Assembly (NCBI RefSeq): GCF_036227405.1
Contig: NZ_CP109473.1
Span: forward strand, 4,402,001-4,466,000
Direction: 5' to 3'
Source of the DNA: Streptomyces sp. NBC_01460
GTDB lineage: Bacteria; Actinomycetota; Actinomycetes; Streptomycetales; Streptomycetaceae
Length of the DNA: 64,000 bases
Position numbers and translations under genes: made by a program. The notes under the pieces were generated by a model. It was given only the letters and a program-made list of their open reading frames with translations, made no database searches and was not told where the DNA came from. Below, one piece after another: positions 20,430 to 28,255 of this stretch; position 1 is the stretch's first letter, and every line of letters begins with the position of its first letter.

Positions 20430-20569
20430 GTAGGGCGCCTTAGGTGATGTCGATGTCGCGGGCGGCCGGGAAGGTGGATCGGTGGCCGGGATCATGTTGC
20501 GGAATCGCGCAGTGGCGGTGACTCCTCCCAGCTCGTGATCACGTGCAGGCAGTACCGTCCCGGCGCGCG

Positions 20570-20609
20570 AAGAAGGCCTTGACCGGTCGGAACAGGTCAA
20601 GGCCTTCTT
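20570..20609. terminator. Hairpin upstream of vapBC
   Basis: A 15-bp perfect stem AAGAAGGCCTTGACC with a 10-base loop. It directly precedes a third copy of the att-flanking motif at 20612, just as a similar hairpin precedes it in the two tRNA-Ser repeats. It may be a terminator from another tRNA-like end. Confidence 0.6.
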
Positions 20610-20611
20610 GG

Positions 20612-20635
20612 TATTGCCCGGTGAGAGCAGTGGCG
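20612..20635 (-). repeat. Third copy of the 24-base att-flank motif
   Basis: 23 of 24 bases match 19551-19574 and 21848-21871 (TATTGCCCGGTGAGAGCA followed by A/G TGGCG). The match stops at the position where the tRNA body would begin. Confidence 0.75.
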
Positions 20636-20693
20636 TCGCCAGAAGCGCTGACCGAAGTCGTGCATGGTTCGGATCCCGGGAATGGCCAGTTAG

Positions 20694-21801
20694 CCTCGAT
20701 CTTTCGTGACGGTCCGTCGGCCTCTTCGGCGGGCCGTTTCGGTTGTTCGGCGGTGGCGGGCACGCTGATGGCCCGGCTGTCGCGTCGGGTGGGCGCCGGG
20801 TTCCACGGCTCCGGTCGGGGTGATGCTGCTCGCAGGGACGGGAACTGGCTGCTCAGCCGGGGTGCGGGAGAGCTTCGAGCCGCGCCAGGGCGTCGGTGAT
20901 CACGTCGGTCCAGGGCCAGTGGCGTGCGAACCTCAGGTGCCGGCGGCGGGCGGTCGTGACGATCTGGGCGGCGGCGGAGAGAAGGCGGAACCGGAGACGG
21001 CGGGGCTCCCACCTGCGGATTTCGCCGGTCAGAGCGAGCATCGGCATCCAGGCCAGCAGGTCCAGGGCGAGCTGGACGATCTCCAGCCAGATCTGGTTCC
21101 GCGCGGTGTCGTGCAGGGGGCAGGTTGCCCAGACCGGTGGCCCGCGCGGCCCGGATGCGGTCCTCGGTCCGTGCCCGCTGGCGGTGCCGCAGCTCCAGTG
21201 CCGCGATCGGCATGTCGGTGGTGTTGGTGGCGAAGCAGGTCAGCCGCAGTCCGTCATCGTCGGTGATCCGCAACTGGGCGCCGGGATGGGGCCGTTCCTT
21301 CCGCGCGATCAGCCGCATTCCCTTCGGCCAGCCCTTGCGGCAGCCGCCGGTGATCTCGGCGACCCACGCCCCGTCCCGGATCTCGCCGCCGGGCTCGATC
21401 GCTGCCGTCCGGGCCGGAGCGGGCACCTTGAGGACGGCCTGGTGAGTCTGCTCTGTGATGGTCATGCCGACCGAGTACGACAGCCATCGTCCGCGCTGGG
21501 CGAGCCAGGCGACGAACTCGTGGGTGCCGCCGCCGGAGTCGGTACGGATCAGCGTCCGGCTTCCGCGCCGGTACTTCTTCGGCGGTTGCGCCAGGGCGAG
21601 CCCAGCCGTGGTGATGTGGTCGGCGGCGGTGTTGCTGCCTGCGCTGCCCGGTCTGAGCAGGCCGGCGACCGGCTCACCGCTCCCGCCGCTTCCCCGATCC
21701 ACGAAGCCCATCAGGGGGTGGCGTCCGAAGGTCTTCTTCCAGGTCGCGGTGGCGTCCTGCTTCTCGGAGTAGGCCAGCACGAGTACCCCGCACTGCACGC
21801 C
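20694..21801 (-). mobile_element. Truncated IS1380-family insertion sequence
   Basis: It contains a broken transposase (20853-21801). About 140 bases past the transposase stop lies CCTCGATCTTTCGTGAC (20694-20710), which resembles a terminal inverted repeat of actinobacterial IS1380 elements. The other end is lost: transposase similarity stops at the edge of the tRNA-Ser repeat at 21802. Confidence 0.65.
20853..21801 (-). pseudogene. IS1380-family transposase, 5'-truncated and frameshifted
   Basis: Similarity begins mid-protein at VLVLAYSEKQDATATWKKTFG, right at the repeat border. It continues through LRPGSAGSNTAADHIT, RTDSGGGTHEFVAWL, GMRLIARKERPHPGAQL and RHRQRARTEDRIRAARATGLGNLP. Near 21100-21135 the frame shifts, and the C-terminus (MPMLALTGEIRRWEPRRLRFRLLS to the stop at 20853) is in another frame. 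The N-terminal third is missing. The remaining DDE-type acidic stretches are recognisable but the protein cannot be made. It is a relic inside the tRNA-Ser-bounded segment. Confidence 0.85.
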
Positions 21802-21923
21802 AGCCCACGCCGAAGGGCCCCACCGCAAGCGGTGGGGCCCTTCGACGTATTGCCCGGTGAGAGCAATGGCGGAGGATACGAGATTCGAACTCGTGAGGGG
21901 TTGCCCCCAACACGCTTTCCAAG
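21802..21923 (-). repeat. Direct repeat 2: 3' part of intact tRNA-Ser(GGA) (attR-like)
   Basis: The partner of 19505-19625. Here the identity continues into the complete tRNA gene beyond 21923. Its left edge coincides with loss of the IS1380 transposase 5' end. Confidence 0.88.
21811..21844 (-). terminator. tRNA-Ser terminator
   Basis: A near-perfect 15-16-bp stem CGAAGGGCCCCACCGC with a minimal loop, just downstream of the tRNA 3' end on the minus strand; also present in repeat 1. Confidence 0.8.
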
Positions 21924-21954
21924 CGTGCGCCCTAGGCCACTAGGCGAATCCTCC
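21867..21954 (-). tRNA. tRNA-Ser (anticodon GGA)
   Basis: 88 bases including an encoded CCA. The acceptor GGAGGAT/ATCCTCC, long variable arm (TTGGGGGCAACCCC) and T-loop GTTCGAATC are all present. The anticodon GGA is at 21918-21920. This is the intact copy at the integration-type site. Confidence 0.95.
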
Positions 21955-22078
21955 GCGGCAAACAATACAAGACGTTGGAGGGTGCTCGCGAACACGTTCC
22001 CCAAAGATCGTTCCCGGCCCTCCTCCGGGCGGGCAGTGGGTGGACGACGGGGGGCGGGTATCGGCTAAGGTGGGCGTC

Positions 22079-22165
22079 AGCCCCTCACGTGGCGCTATCT
22101 GACTGAACTCCCCCAGGGCCGGAAGGCAGCAAGGGTAGGTTGGCTCTGGCGGGTGCGTGGGGGGC
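22079..22165 (+). ncRNA. ffs: Small bacterial SRP RNA (4.5S-type, ffs)
   Basis: The Ffh-binding hairpin is unmistakable: CCCAGGGCCGGAAGGCAGCAA, then GGGTAG, with the GGAA tetraloop inside. The outer ends pair (GCCCCTCACGT with GCGTGGGGGGC). TAAGGT at about 22066-22071 fits a -10 box. It lies just upstream of dnaX, its usual actinobacterial neighbour. It forms the signal recognition particle with Ffh for membrane targeting. Confidence 0.93.
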
Positions 22166-22251
22166 CCTTGCGTGTCCGGGGTGTGGTTTCCCACCGGGCG
22201 CCCGGTCCCGGGCGGGACCGGTTGTCGGTCCGCCCCGATAACCTCGTATGT

Positions 22252-24489
22252 GTGTCGTCCCTTGCGCTGTACCGCCGCTATCGCCCCGAGTCGTTCGCCG
22301 AGGTCATCGGTCAGGAGCATGTCACTGACCCGCTGCAGCAGGCCCTGCGGAACAACCGGGTCAATCACGCGTACCTGTTCAGCGGGCCGCGAGGCTGTGG
22401 GAAGACGACCAGCGCGCGCATCCTCGCCCGCTGTCTGAACTGCGAGCAGGGGCCCACACCCACTCCCTGCGGTGTGTGCCAGTCCTGCCAGGACCTGGCG
22501 CGCAACGGGCCGGGGTCCATCGATGTCATCGAGATCGACGCCGCATCGCACGGTGGCGTGGACGACGCCCGTGACCTGCGGGAGAAGGCGTTCTTCGGGC
22601 CCGCGTCCAGCCGGTACAAGATCTACATCATCGACGAGGCGCACATGGTCACCCCGGCAGGGTTCAACGCCCTGCTGAAGGTGGTCGAGGAGCCGCCGGA
22701 GCACCTCAAGTTCATCTTCGCGACCACCGAGCCCGAGAAGGTCATCGGGACGATCCGGTCGCGTACGCACCACTACCCGTTCAGGCTGGTTCCCCCCGGG
22801 ACGCTCCGCGGCTATCTCGCGGAGGTGTGCGGCAAGGAGAACAGCTTCGTCGAGGACGGTGTGCTGCCGCTCGTGGTGCGGGCCGGAGCGGGTTCCGTGC
22901 GTGACTCGATGTCCGTCATGGACCAGCTGCTGGCCGGCGCGGGCGACGACGGTGTGACATACGCCATGGCCACCTCGCTCCTCGGGTACACGGACGGGTC
23001 CCTGCTGGACTCCGTCGTCGACGCCTTCGCGGCCGGCGACGGGGCGGCGGCCTTCGAGGTCGTGGACCGGGTGATCGAGGGCGGCAACGACCCCCGCCGC
23101 TTCGTCGCCGACCTCCTGGAGCGGCTCCGTGACCTGGTGATCCTGGCCGCCGTGCCGGATGCCGGGGAGAAGGGGCTCATCGACGCGCCCGCCGATGTCG
23201 TCGAGCGGATGCAGGCCCAGGCGTCCGTGTTCGGCGCCGCCGAGCTCAGCCGTGCCGCCGACCTGGTCAACGAGGGGCTCACCGAGATGCGCGGGGCGAC
23301 CTCGCCCCGGCTGCAGGTGGAGCTGATCTGTGCCCGGGTGCTGCTGCCCGCCGCCTTCGACGACGAGCGTTCGCTCCAGGCCAGGCTCGACCGGCTGGAG
23401 CGTGGGGCGTCCTTCGCCGCGGCCGGGCCCGGTCCCGCCGTGGGATACGTGCCGGGGCCCGAAGCCCATGGGCCCGGTGTCGGGATGCCCGCCGGGGGTG
23501 TCGGGGGTCCTGCCGCGGCCCGGGCGGCGGTCCGCGGTGAGGTGCCGGGCGGTGCCCCCGCCGATGCCGCCCCGCCCGTACCCGTGGCCGCGGAGCCCGT
23601 GGCCCCCCCGGTCGCCCAGCAGCCCCAGCCGGCCGTGGAGCAGGCAGCACCACCGGCCCAGGAGCCTCCGGCGCCCGCCGGTCAGCGCCCCGGAGCCTGG
23701 CCGGCCGCGGCCGGGGCCGGCAGCGGGGGTGGCGAGGCGGCGCGCCGGCCCGGCGGCTGGCCCACCGCGTCCACGCCCGGCAGCGGCGTGCCCCAGGCCC
23801 CCGCGCCCACGCCCCCTCCCGCCCCCGTCCGGGCCGCACCGGCCCCCGCAGCCGCACAGGCGCCCGCGCCGGGCGGACAGGACATGGCCCAGGGCGCCGC
23901 GCAGGTGCGGAACATGTGGCCCGACATCCTCGAGGCCGTGAAGAACCGGCGCCGGTTCACGTGGATCCTGCTCAGCCAGAACGCCCAGGTCACCGGCTTC
24001 GACGGCAGCACCCTGCAGATCGGCTTCCTCAACGCCGGTGCCCGTGACACGTTCTCGAGCAGCGGCAGCGAAGAGGTGCTCAAGCAGGCGCTCGCCGAGC
24101 AGTTCAACGCCAAGTGGCGGGTCGACGCGGTCGTCGACCCCTCGGGCGGCGGAGGTCAGCCCCCGCAGGCCGGTGGAGGCGGCGGCAGGCCTCCCGCCGC
24201 GCCGTACCAGCCCCCGTCGGCGCCCTCGGCCCCGTCGTACGAGCCCAGGCCCTCGGCCCCCGTCCAGCAGACACCGCCGCCCTCCCCGCAGCCCCCGCCG
24301 GAGCGGTCCGGGAGGTCCGAGCCGTCCTCGTACGACCGTGCGGCCCCGGAACCGCCGCGGAACGTCGCACCCGAGGACGACACCGCGGAGGCGGACGATC
24401 CCGACCTGGTCGACTCCGCGCTCTCCGGCCACGACCTGATCGTCCGCGAGCTGGGTGCGACGGTCGTCGAGGAATTCACTAACGAGTAG
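22252..24489 (+). CDS. dnaX: DNA polymerase III subunit gamma/tau (DnaX)
   Basis: 745 aa from GTG 22252. The clamp-loader AAA+ domain fills residues 1-365: SGPRGCGKTTSA (Walker A, K51), a zinc module of C64, C73, C76 and C79, IIDEAHMV (Walker B), and ATTEPEKV (sensor 1). A Pro/Ala/Gly-rich linker runs from about 390 to 545. A conserved block follows (WPDILEAVKNRRRFTWILLSQNAQV) with a second Pro-rich tail. It loads the sliding clamp and organises the replisome. No frameshift signal for a separate gamma form was noticed. TAACCT seven bases before the GTG suggests a leaderless message. SRP RNA lies upstream. Confidence 0.96.
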   Translation: MSSLALYRRYRPESFAEVIGQEHVTDPLQQALRNNRVNHAYLFSGPRGCGKTTSARILARCLNCEQGPTPTPCGVCQSCQDLARNGPGSIDVIEIDAASHGGVDDARDLREKAFFGPASSRYKIYIIDEAHMVTPAGFNALLKVVEEPPEHLKFIFATTEPEKVIGTIRSRTHHYPFRLVPPGTLRGYLAEVCGKENSFVEDGVLPLVVRAGAGSVRDSMSVMDQLLAGAGDDGVTYAMATSLLGYTDGSLLDSVVDAFAAGDGAAAFEVVDRVIEGGNDPRRFVADLLERLRDLVILAAVPDAGEKGLIDAPADVVERMQAQASVFGAAELSRAADLVNEGLTEMRGATSPRLQVELICARVLLPAAFDDERSLQARLDRLERGASFAAAGPGPAVGYVPGPEAHGPGVGMPAGGVGGPAAARAAVRGEVPGGAPADAAPPVPVAAEPVAPPVAQQPQPAVEQAAPPAQEPPAPAGQRPGAWPAAAGAGSGGGEAARRPGGWPTASTPGSGVPQAPAPTPPPAPVRAAPAPAAAQAPAPGGQDMAQGAAQVRNMWPDILEAVKNRRRFTWILLSQNAQVTGFDGSTLQIGFLNAGARDTFSSSGSEEVLKQALAEQFNAKWRVDAVVDPSGGGGQPPQAGGGGGRPPAAPYQPPSAPSAPSYEPRPSAPVQQTPPPSPQPPPERSGRSEPSSYDRAAPEPPRNVAPEDDTAEADDPDLVDSALSGHDLIVRELGATVVEEFTNE

Positions 24490-24610
24490 CGGGCCCCGCA
24501 CCGGCTGTGCCCCGCCTGCCCCGGGGCAGGGAGAGGCAGCGACCCCCCTCGGCTGTCCACGGAGCGGCGCCCGTCGAGGCGCCCTGCCCCCGGCGGCTAG
24601 GCTGCACCCC

Positions 24611-25864
24611 GTGAAGGTCCTCGTCATCGGCGGCGGCGCCCGCGAACACGCCCTGTGCCGCTCTCTCTCCCTCGACCCCGATGTCACCGCTCTGTACTGC
24701 GCCCCCGGCAACGCCGGAATCGCAGAGGTGGCCGAACTGCACCCGGTCGACGCGCTCGACGGCGACGCCGTCGCGCGCCTCGCCACCGAGCTGGGCGCCG
24801 AGCTGGTGGTCGTCGGCCCGGAGGCACCGCTTGTCGCCGGTGTCGCCGACGCCGTGCGCGCGGCCGGCATCCCCTGCTTCGGCCCCTCGCGCGAGGCCGC
24901 CCAGCTCGAGGGCTCCAAGGCGTTCGCCAAGGACGTCATGGCCGGTGCCAACGTCCCGACCGCCCGCAGCTACGTCTGCACGACCCCCGCCGAGATCGAC
25001 GAGGCGCTGGACGCCTTCGGCGCGCCGTACGTCGTGAAGGACGACGGCCTCGCGGCCGGCAAGGGCGTCGTGGTCACGGACGACGTCCGGGCCGCGCGTG
25101 CCCACGCCCTCGCCTGCGACCGCGTGGTCATCGAGGAGTTCCTCGACGGCCCCGAGGTGAGCCTCTTCGCGATCACCGACGGCACCACGGTGCTGCCGCT
25201 GCAGCCCGCCCAGGACTTCAAGCGCGCCCTGGACGGCGACGAGGGCCCGAACACCGGCGGCATGGGTGCCTATTCACCGCTCCCGTGGGCGGACCCGAAG
25301 CTGGTGGACGAGGTCATGCAGACCGTCCTGCAGCCGACCGTCGACGAGCTCCGCCGGCGCGGGACACCGTTCTCCGGCCTGCTGTACGCGGGCCTCGCGA
25401 TCACCTCGCGCGGTGTCCGGGTCATCGAGTTCAACGCCCGCTTCGGCGACCCGGAGACGCAGGTCGTCCTGGCGCGGCTGAGGACGCCGCTGGCCGGTGT
25501 CCTGCTCGGCTCGGCCAACGGCACCCTGGACACCGTCCCCGCACTGACCTGGCGCGACGACGCCGCCGTCACCGTGGTCATCGCCTCCCACAACTATCCG
25601 GACACGCCCCGGACGGGAGACCCCATCGAGGGCCTCGCGGATGTCGAGGCACAGGATGCGCCGCACGCGTTCGTCCTGCACGCCGGCACCCGGCAGGACG
25701 GCGACGCCGTCGTCAGCGCCGGAGGGCGCGTCCTCTCGGTCACAGCGACCGGCAAGGACCTCACGGAGGCCAGGGAGCGCGCCTACACCGCGGTGGGCCG
25801 GATCCGGCTCGACGGCTCCCAGCACCGTACGGACATCGCCCGTAAGGCCGCCGACGAGGCCTGA
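24611..25864 (+). CDS. purD: Phosphoribosylamine-glycine ligase (GARS, PurD)
   Basis: 417 aa from GTG 24611. An ATP-grasp enzyme that joins glycine to phosphoribosylamine, the second step of purine synthesis. VLVIGGGAREHALCRSL is the N-terminal signature; VVGPEAPLVAGVAD near 78, the ATP-grasp stretch YVVKDDGLAAGKGVVV near 140, and PNTGGMGAYSPLP near 215 follow. FNARFGDPETQVV near 275 holds metal ligands. TAGGCT (24598-24603) lies seven bases before the start, so translation is probably leaderless. A longer in-frame opening upstream overlaps dnaX and is not used. Confidence 0.96.
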   Translation: MKVLVIGGGAREHALCRSLSLDPDVTALYCAPGNAGIAEVAELHPVDALDGDAVARLATELGAELVVVGPEAPLVAGVADAVRAAGIPCFGPSREAAQLEGSKAFAKDVMAGANVPTARSYVCTTPAEIDEALDAFGAPYVVKDDGLAAGKGVVVTDDVRAARAHALACDRVVIEEFLDGPEVSLFAITDGTTVLPLQPAQDFKRALDGDEGPNTGGMGAYSPLPWADPKLVDEVMQTVLQPTVDELRRRGTPFSGLLYAGLAITSRGVRVIEFNARFGDPETQVVLARLRTPLAGVLLGSANGTLDTVPALTWRDDAAVTVVIASHNYPDTPRTGDPIEGLADVEAQDAPHAFVLHAGTRQDGDAVVSAGGRVLSVTATGKDLTEARERAYTAVGRIRLDGSQHRTDIARKAADEA

Positions 25865-25935
25865 CACCCGCTCGTCCCCGTGCCCGGCCCTCAAGGAAGG
25901 TGCCGGGCACAGGTGCGTCCGGCAGCCCCCTAGCC

Positions 25936-26078
25936 ACCGGGACGGCGGGCCCCGAGCCCCCCGGACGGCGGCCCCCTACCCCCGGGACGGCGGCCCCGAC
26001 CCCCGGGACGGCGGCCCCTGAGCCCCGAATCACGGGCTCCGAGCCCCCGGGACGGCGGCCACGTGGGCCCCGGGACGC
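25936..26078. repeat. About 22-bp GC-rich tandem repeat downstream of purD
   Basis: Six or so degenerate units with core CCCCCGGGACGGCGGCCCC. The space from 25865 to 26309 holds no gene I can support, only these repeats followed by unremarkable sequence and an RBS (GAGGGGG, 26291). Confidence 0.8.
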
Positions 26079-26309
26079 GAAGGCGGCGGTATCACCGAAC
26101 GCCTGTGGGCCCACCCGTCAGCAGCTTTGCCCAAAGCCATTCCATCGGGTGACGGCTCGGCCATCCGGATGACGCCCGCCGAGGGCCCAACTAGGGTGCG
26201 GCGCAAGCGTTCCGGCACTTGGCCCACCGGCATTGCGATGTCGGTGACGGGTGCCACAGTGGGGGAGTGACCAACACCGTCGCGGGGGCAGAGGGGGTGA
26301 CGTCCAGCC

Positions 26310-28037
26310 GTGTCCGGTACCGGTTCGGTTGAGGAGCTGGGTGCGCACGCAGCACAGGCCAGAGCCGTGGCTCTGCTGCGCATCCGCAGCAGAGCCACGG
26401 CCCTGGCGATCCTGCCGGCGGGCGTCGCCGTCGTGCTGCTCGTCGCGGGCGCCCAGGGGCACATCGGCCCGGGAGTGTGGTCCACGGTCACCTGGGTGGT
26501 GGTGGCCTGCGCGGTCGTCGTCCTGCTGCTCGCCGCGGCGGTCGCCGTCGCGGTGGCGCGCGCGAGGCCCGCGGTCAGCCCGACGGTGCCCCTCACCGAG
26601 GCTGCCGCCCCCGACCTCTATCGGCTGGTCAGGGACCTCGCCGACCGGCTCGACGTCCCGGCGCCGTCGGCCATAGCGCTGACCCCGGACTGCGACAGCT
26701 GGCTGGAGGACCGTACGCACCCCGCCGCCCGGCCCGACGCTCTCGAGGGGCGGGCCGGAGCCCGCCGGGGCCGCAGGGTTCCGGCGGCGCCCGTGCTCGT
26801 CATCGGCTCCCCCTTCCTGTGGTGGATGAGGGTCGCCGAGCTGAGAGCGGTCCTGGCGCCGGTCGTCGCGGGCACCGGGCCGTCCGCTCATCCCGACATA
26901 GCCGCCGCCCGCCGGTTCGTCCGCGCTCTGGACGCCGCGGTCGCCGACGCGGCGCTGCCCGGGCAGGGCGTCGTACGCAGGATCCCCTCGGCCTTCGTGG
27001 GGTGGATCGCCAGGGTGATGCTGCGCGGCTGTCGCGGCCACGCGGCGGAGATGGAGCGCTGTGTCGCCGCCGCCGCGTCGGGGCGCGCCCATGAGGTGGA
27101 CTACGGGCTGCGGATCGTCGCCCAGGAGCAGGTCGGGCTGGCCTACGCGGGCTGGGACCGGCTGCTGACCCGGGTCGCGCTGCCCGCCTGGCGGATGGGC
27201 CGCTGGCCCTCCCGGCTGGACGCAGGCGTCGTCTCGGCGCTCACGGAGCTCTCCCGGCGCGACCGGCTCGCCGAGGGCTTCACCTCCCGGCTGGGGGAGC
27301 GCCCCGCCTGCGATCTGATCGAGGAGCCGGGCGCGGCCGACGAGGCGGCCTCGCTGCTGGCCGCCCGTCTCTTCCACGGCGGGCCGGCGGAGACGGGTCC
27401 GGGCTGGTCCCCCGTCGACTGGCAGCAGTACCCGGAGGAGGTCGTGGACCGGAAGTGGCGTACGGAGGCCGCCCGGCTGCACCGGGTGCTCGACGCCATG
27501 GGAGTGGCCACGAGCGTCTCCGTGGGGGCGCAGGCCGCCGCAGCGGGCGCCGACGGCTCCGCGGTCCCCACCCTGGCGCGGGTGATCGACCACCTGGCGA
27601 CGCCGGGTGCCGACAGCGAGGCGCTCGCGGCGGGCATCGGCGCCGCCCTCGCCCGAGACGAGGAGAAGGCGACGCCGCGTCCCCGGGCCGGTGGCGGAGC
27701 CGCTCCGGACGGCGGGCCGTCCGGGACGGGCACCGACCCCCTCGACCTCTGGGGGCCCGTCCCGCTGCCGCTGTTCCCCCTCCAGCCGCCGCGTACGGGT
27801 ACGGAGCTGCTCACCGACCATGTCGTCGCGATGGTGTGCTGCGCCGCCGTGGACACGGCGGGGGCCGCGCCCGGGCTCGACTGGCTCGACGGCCCCGCCC
27901 TGCTGGTCGACGGCGGCCGCAGGTCCGACCTGGGCGCCCCCGTGCTCACCCTCGTCGAGGACGGGGACGCGGAGCCGCTGCTCTCCTGGCTCACCGCGGT
28001 AGGGGTGCGCACCGACAAACCCGTACGCCTGGGTTGA
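26310..28037 (+). CDS. Membrane protein with degenerate M48 peptidase-like domain
   Basis: 575 aa from GTG 26310. Two membrane spans at residues about 30-50 (AILPAGVAVVLLVAG) and 60-85 (VTWVVVACAVVVLLLAAAVAVAVA) precede a cytoplasmic region that follows the M48/HtpX plan: LYRLVRDLADRLDVPAPSAIALTPD, then PVLVIGSPFLWWMRVAELRAVLAPVVAG. In true M48 enzymes the last stretch reads ELRAVLAHEIGH; here the zinc HExxH is replaced, so it should not be a metalloprotease. The C-terminal 200 residues contain a Pro/Gly linker and no known domain. It may be a pseudoenzyme scaffold; the role is unknown. Confidence 0.65.
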   Translation: MSGTGSVEELGAHAAQARAVALLRIRSRATALAILPAGVAVVLLVAGAQGHIGPGVWSTVTWVVVACAVVVLLLAAAVAVAVARARPAVSPTVPLTEAAAPDLYRLVRDLADRLDVPAPSAIALTPDCDSWLEDRTHPAARPDALEGRAGARRGRRVPAAPVLVIGSPFLWWMRVAELRAVLAPVVAGTGPSAHPDIAAARRFVRALDAAVADAALPGQGVVRRIPSAFVGWIARVMLRGCRGHAAEMERCVAAAASGRAHEVDYGLRIVAQEQVGLAYAGWDRLLTRVALPAWRMGRWPSRLDAGVVSALTELSRRDRLAEGFTSRLGERPACDLIEEPGAADEAASLLAARLFHGGPAETGPGWSPVDWQQYPEEVVDRKWRTEAARLHRVLDAMGVATSVSVGAQAAAAGADGSAVPTLARVIDHLATPGADSEALAAGIGAALARDEEKATPRPRAGGGAAPDGGPSGTGTDPLDLWGPVPLPLFPLQPPRTGTELLTDHVVAMVCCAAVDTAGAAPGLDWLDGPALLVDGGRRSDLGAPVLTLVEDGDAEPLLSWLTAVGVRTDKPVRLG

Positions 28038-28069
28038 GCGGGGCTTCCGGGGCGACAGTCCCCTCGAGT

Positions 28070-28087
28070 TGAACGGTCGTCCGTTCA
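28070..28087. promoter_or_regulatory. Palindrome upstream of the dimethylformamidase-like gene
   Basis: TGAACGG-TCGT-CCGTTCA, a perfect 7+4+7 inverted repeat of TetR-operator size, about 170 bases before the start of the next gene. The regulator is not in the window. Confidence 0.45.
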
Positions 28088-28255
28088 CTTGGATGGTGAA
28101 ATGTCCCGTATATCCCCTCAATACGCGGAAGATCGGGCTCCGTGCACATCAATTCGCGACGAACGGTAACGGAGCGCGTGCGTAATGTGATGTGCTGGGG
28201 CTGGCGTCGGCGTCCGGCGCATCAGATGTGTCGGGGGACGAGGGAGGGGTGCGGG

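Noticed and set aside
21940..24951. A 1003-codon minus-strand frame antisense to dnaX
   Set aside because: Antisense to a textbook DnaX; low-complexity Arg/Gly-rich translation and no RBS.
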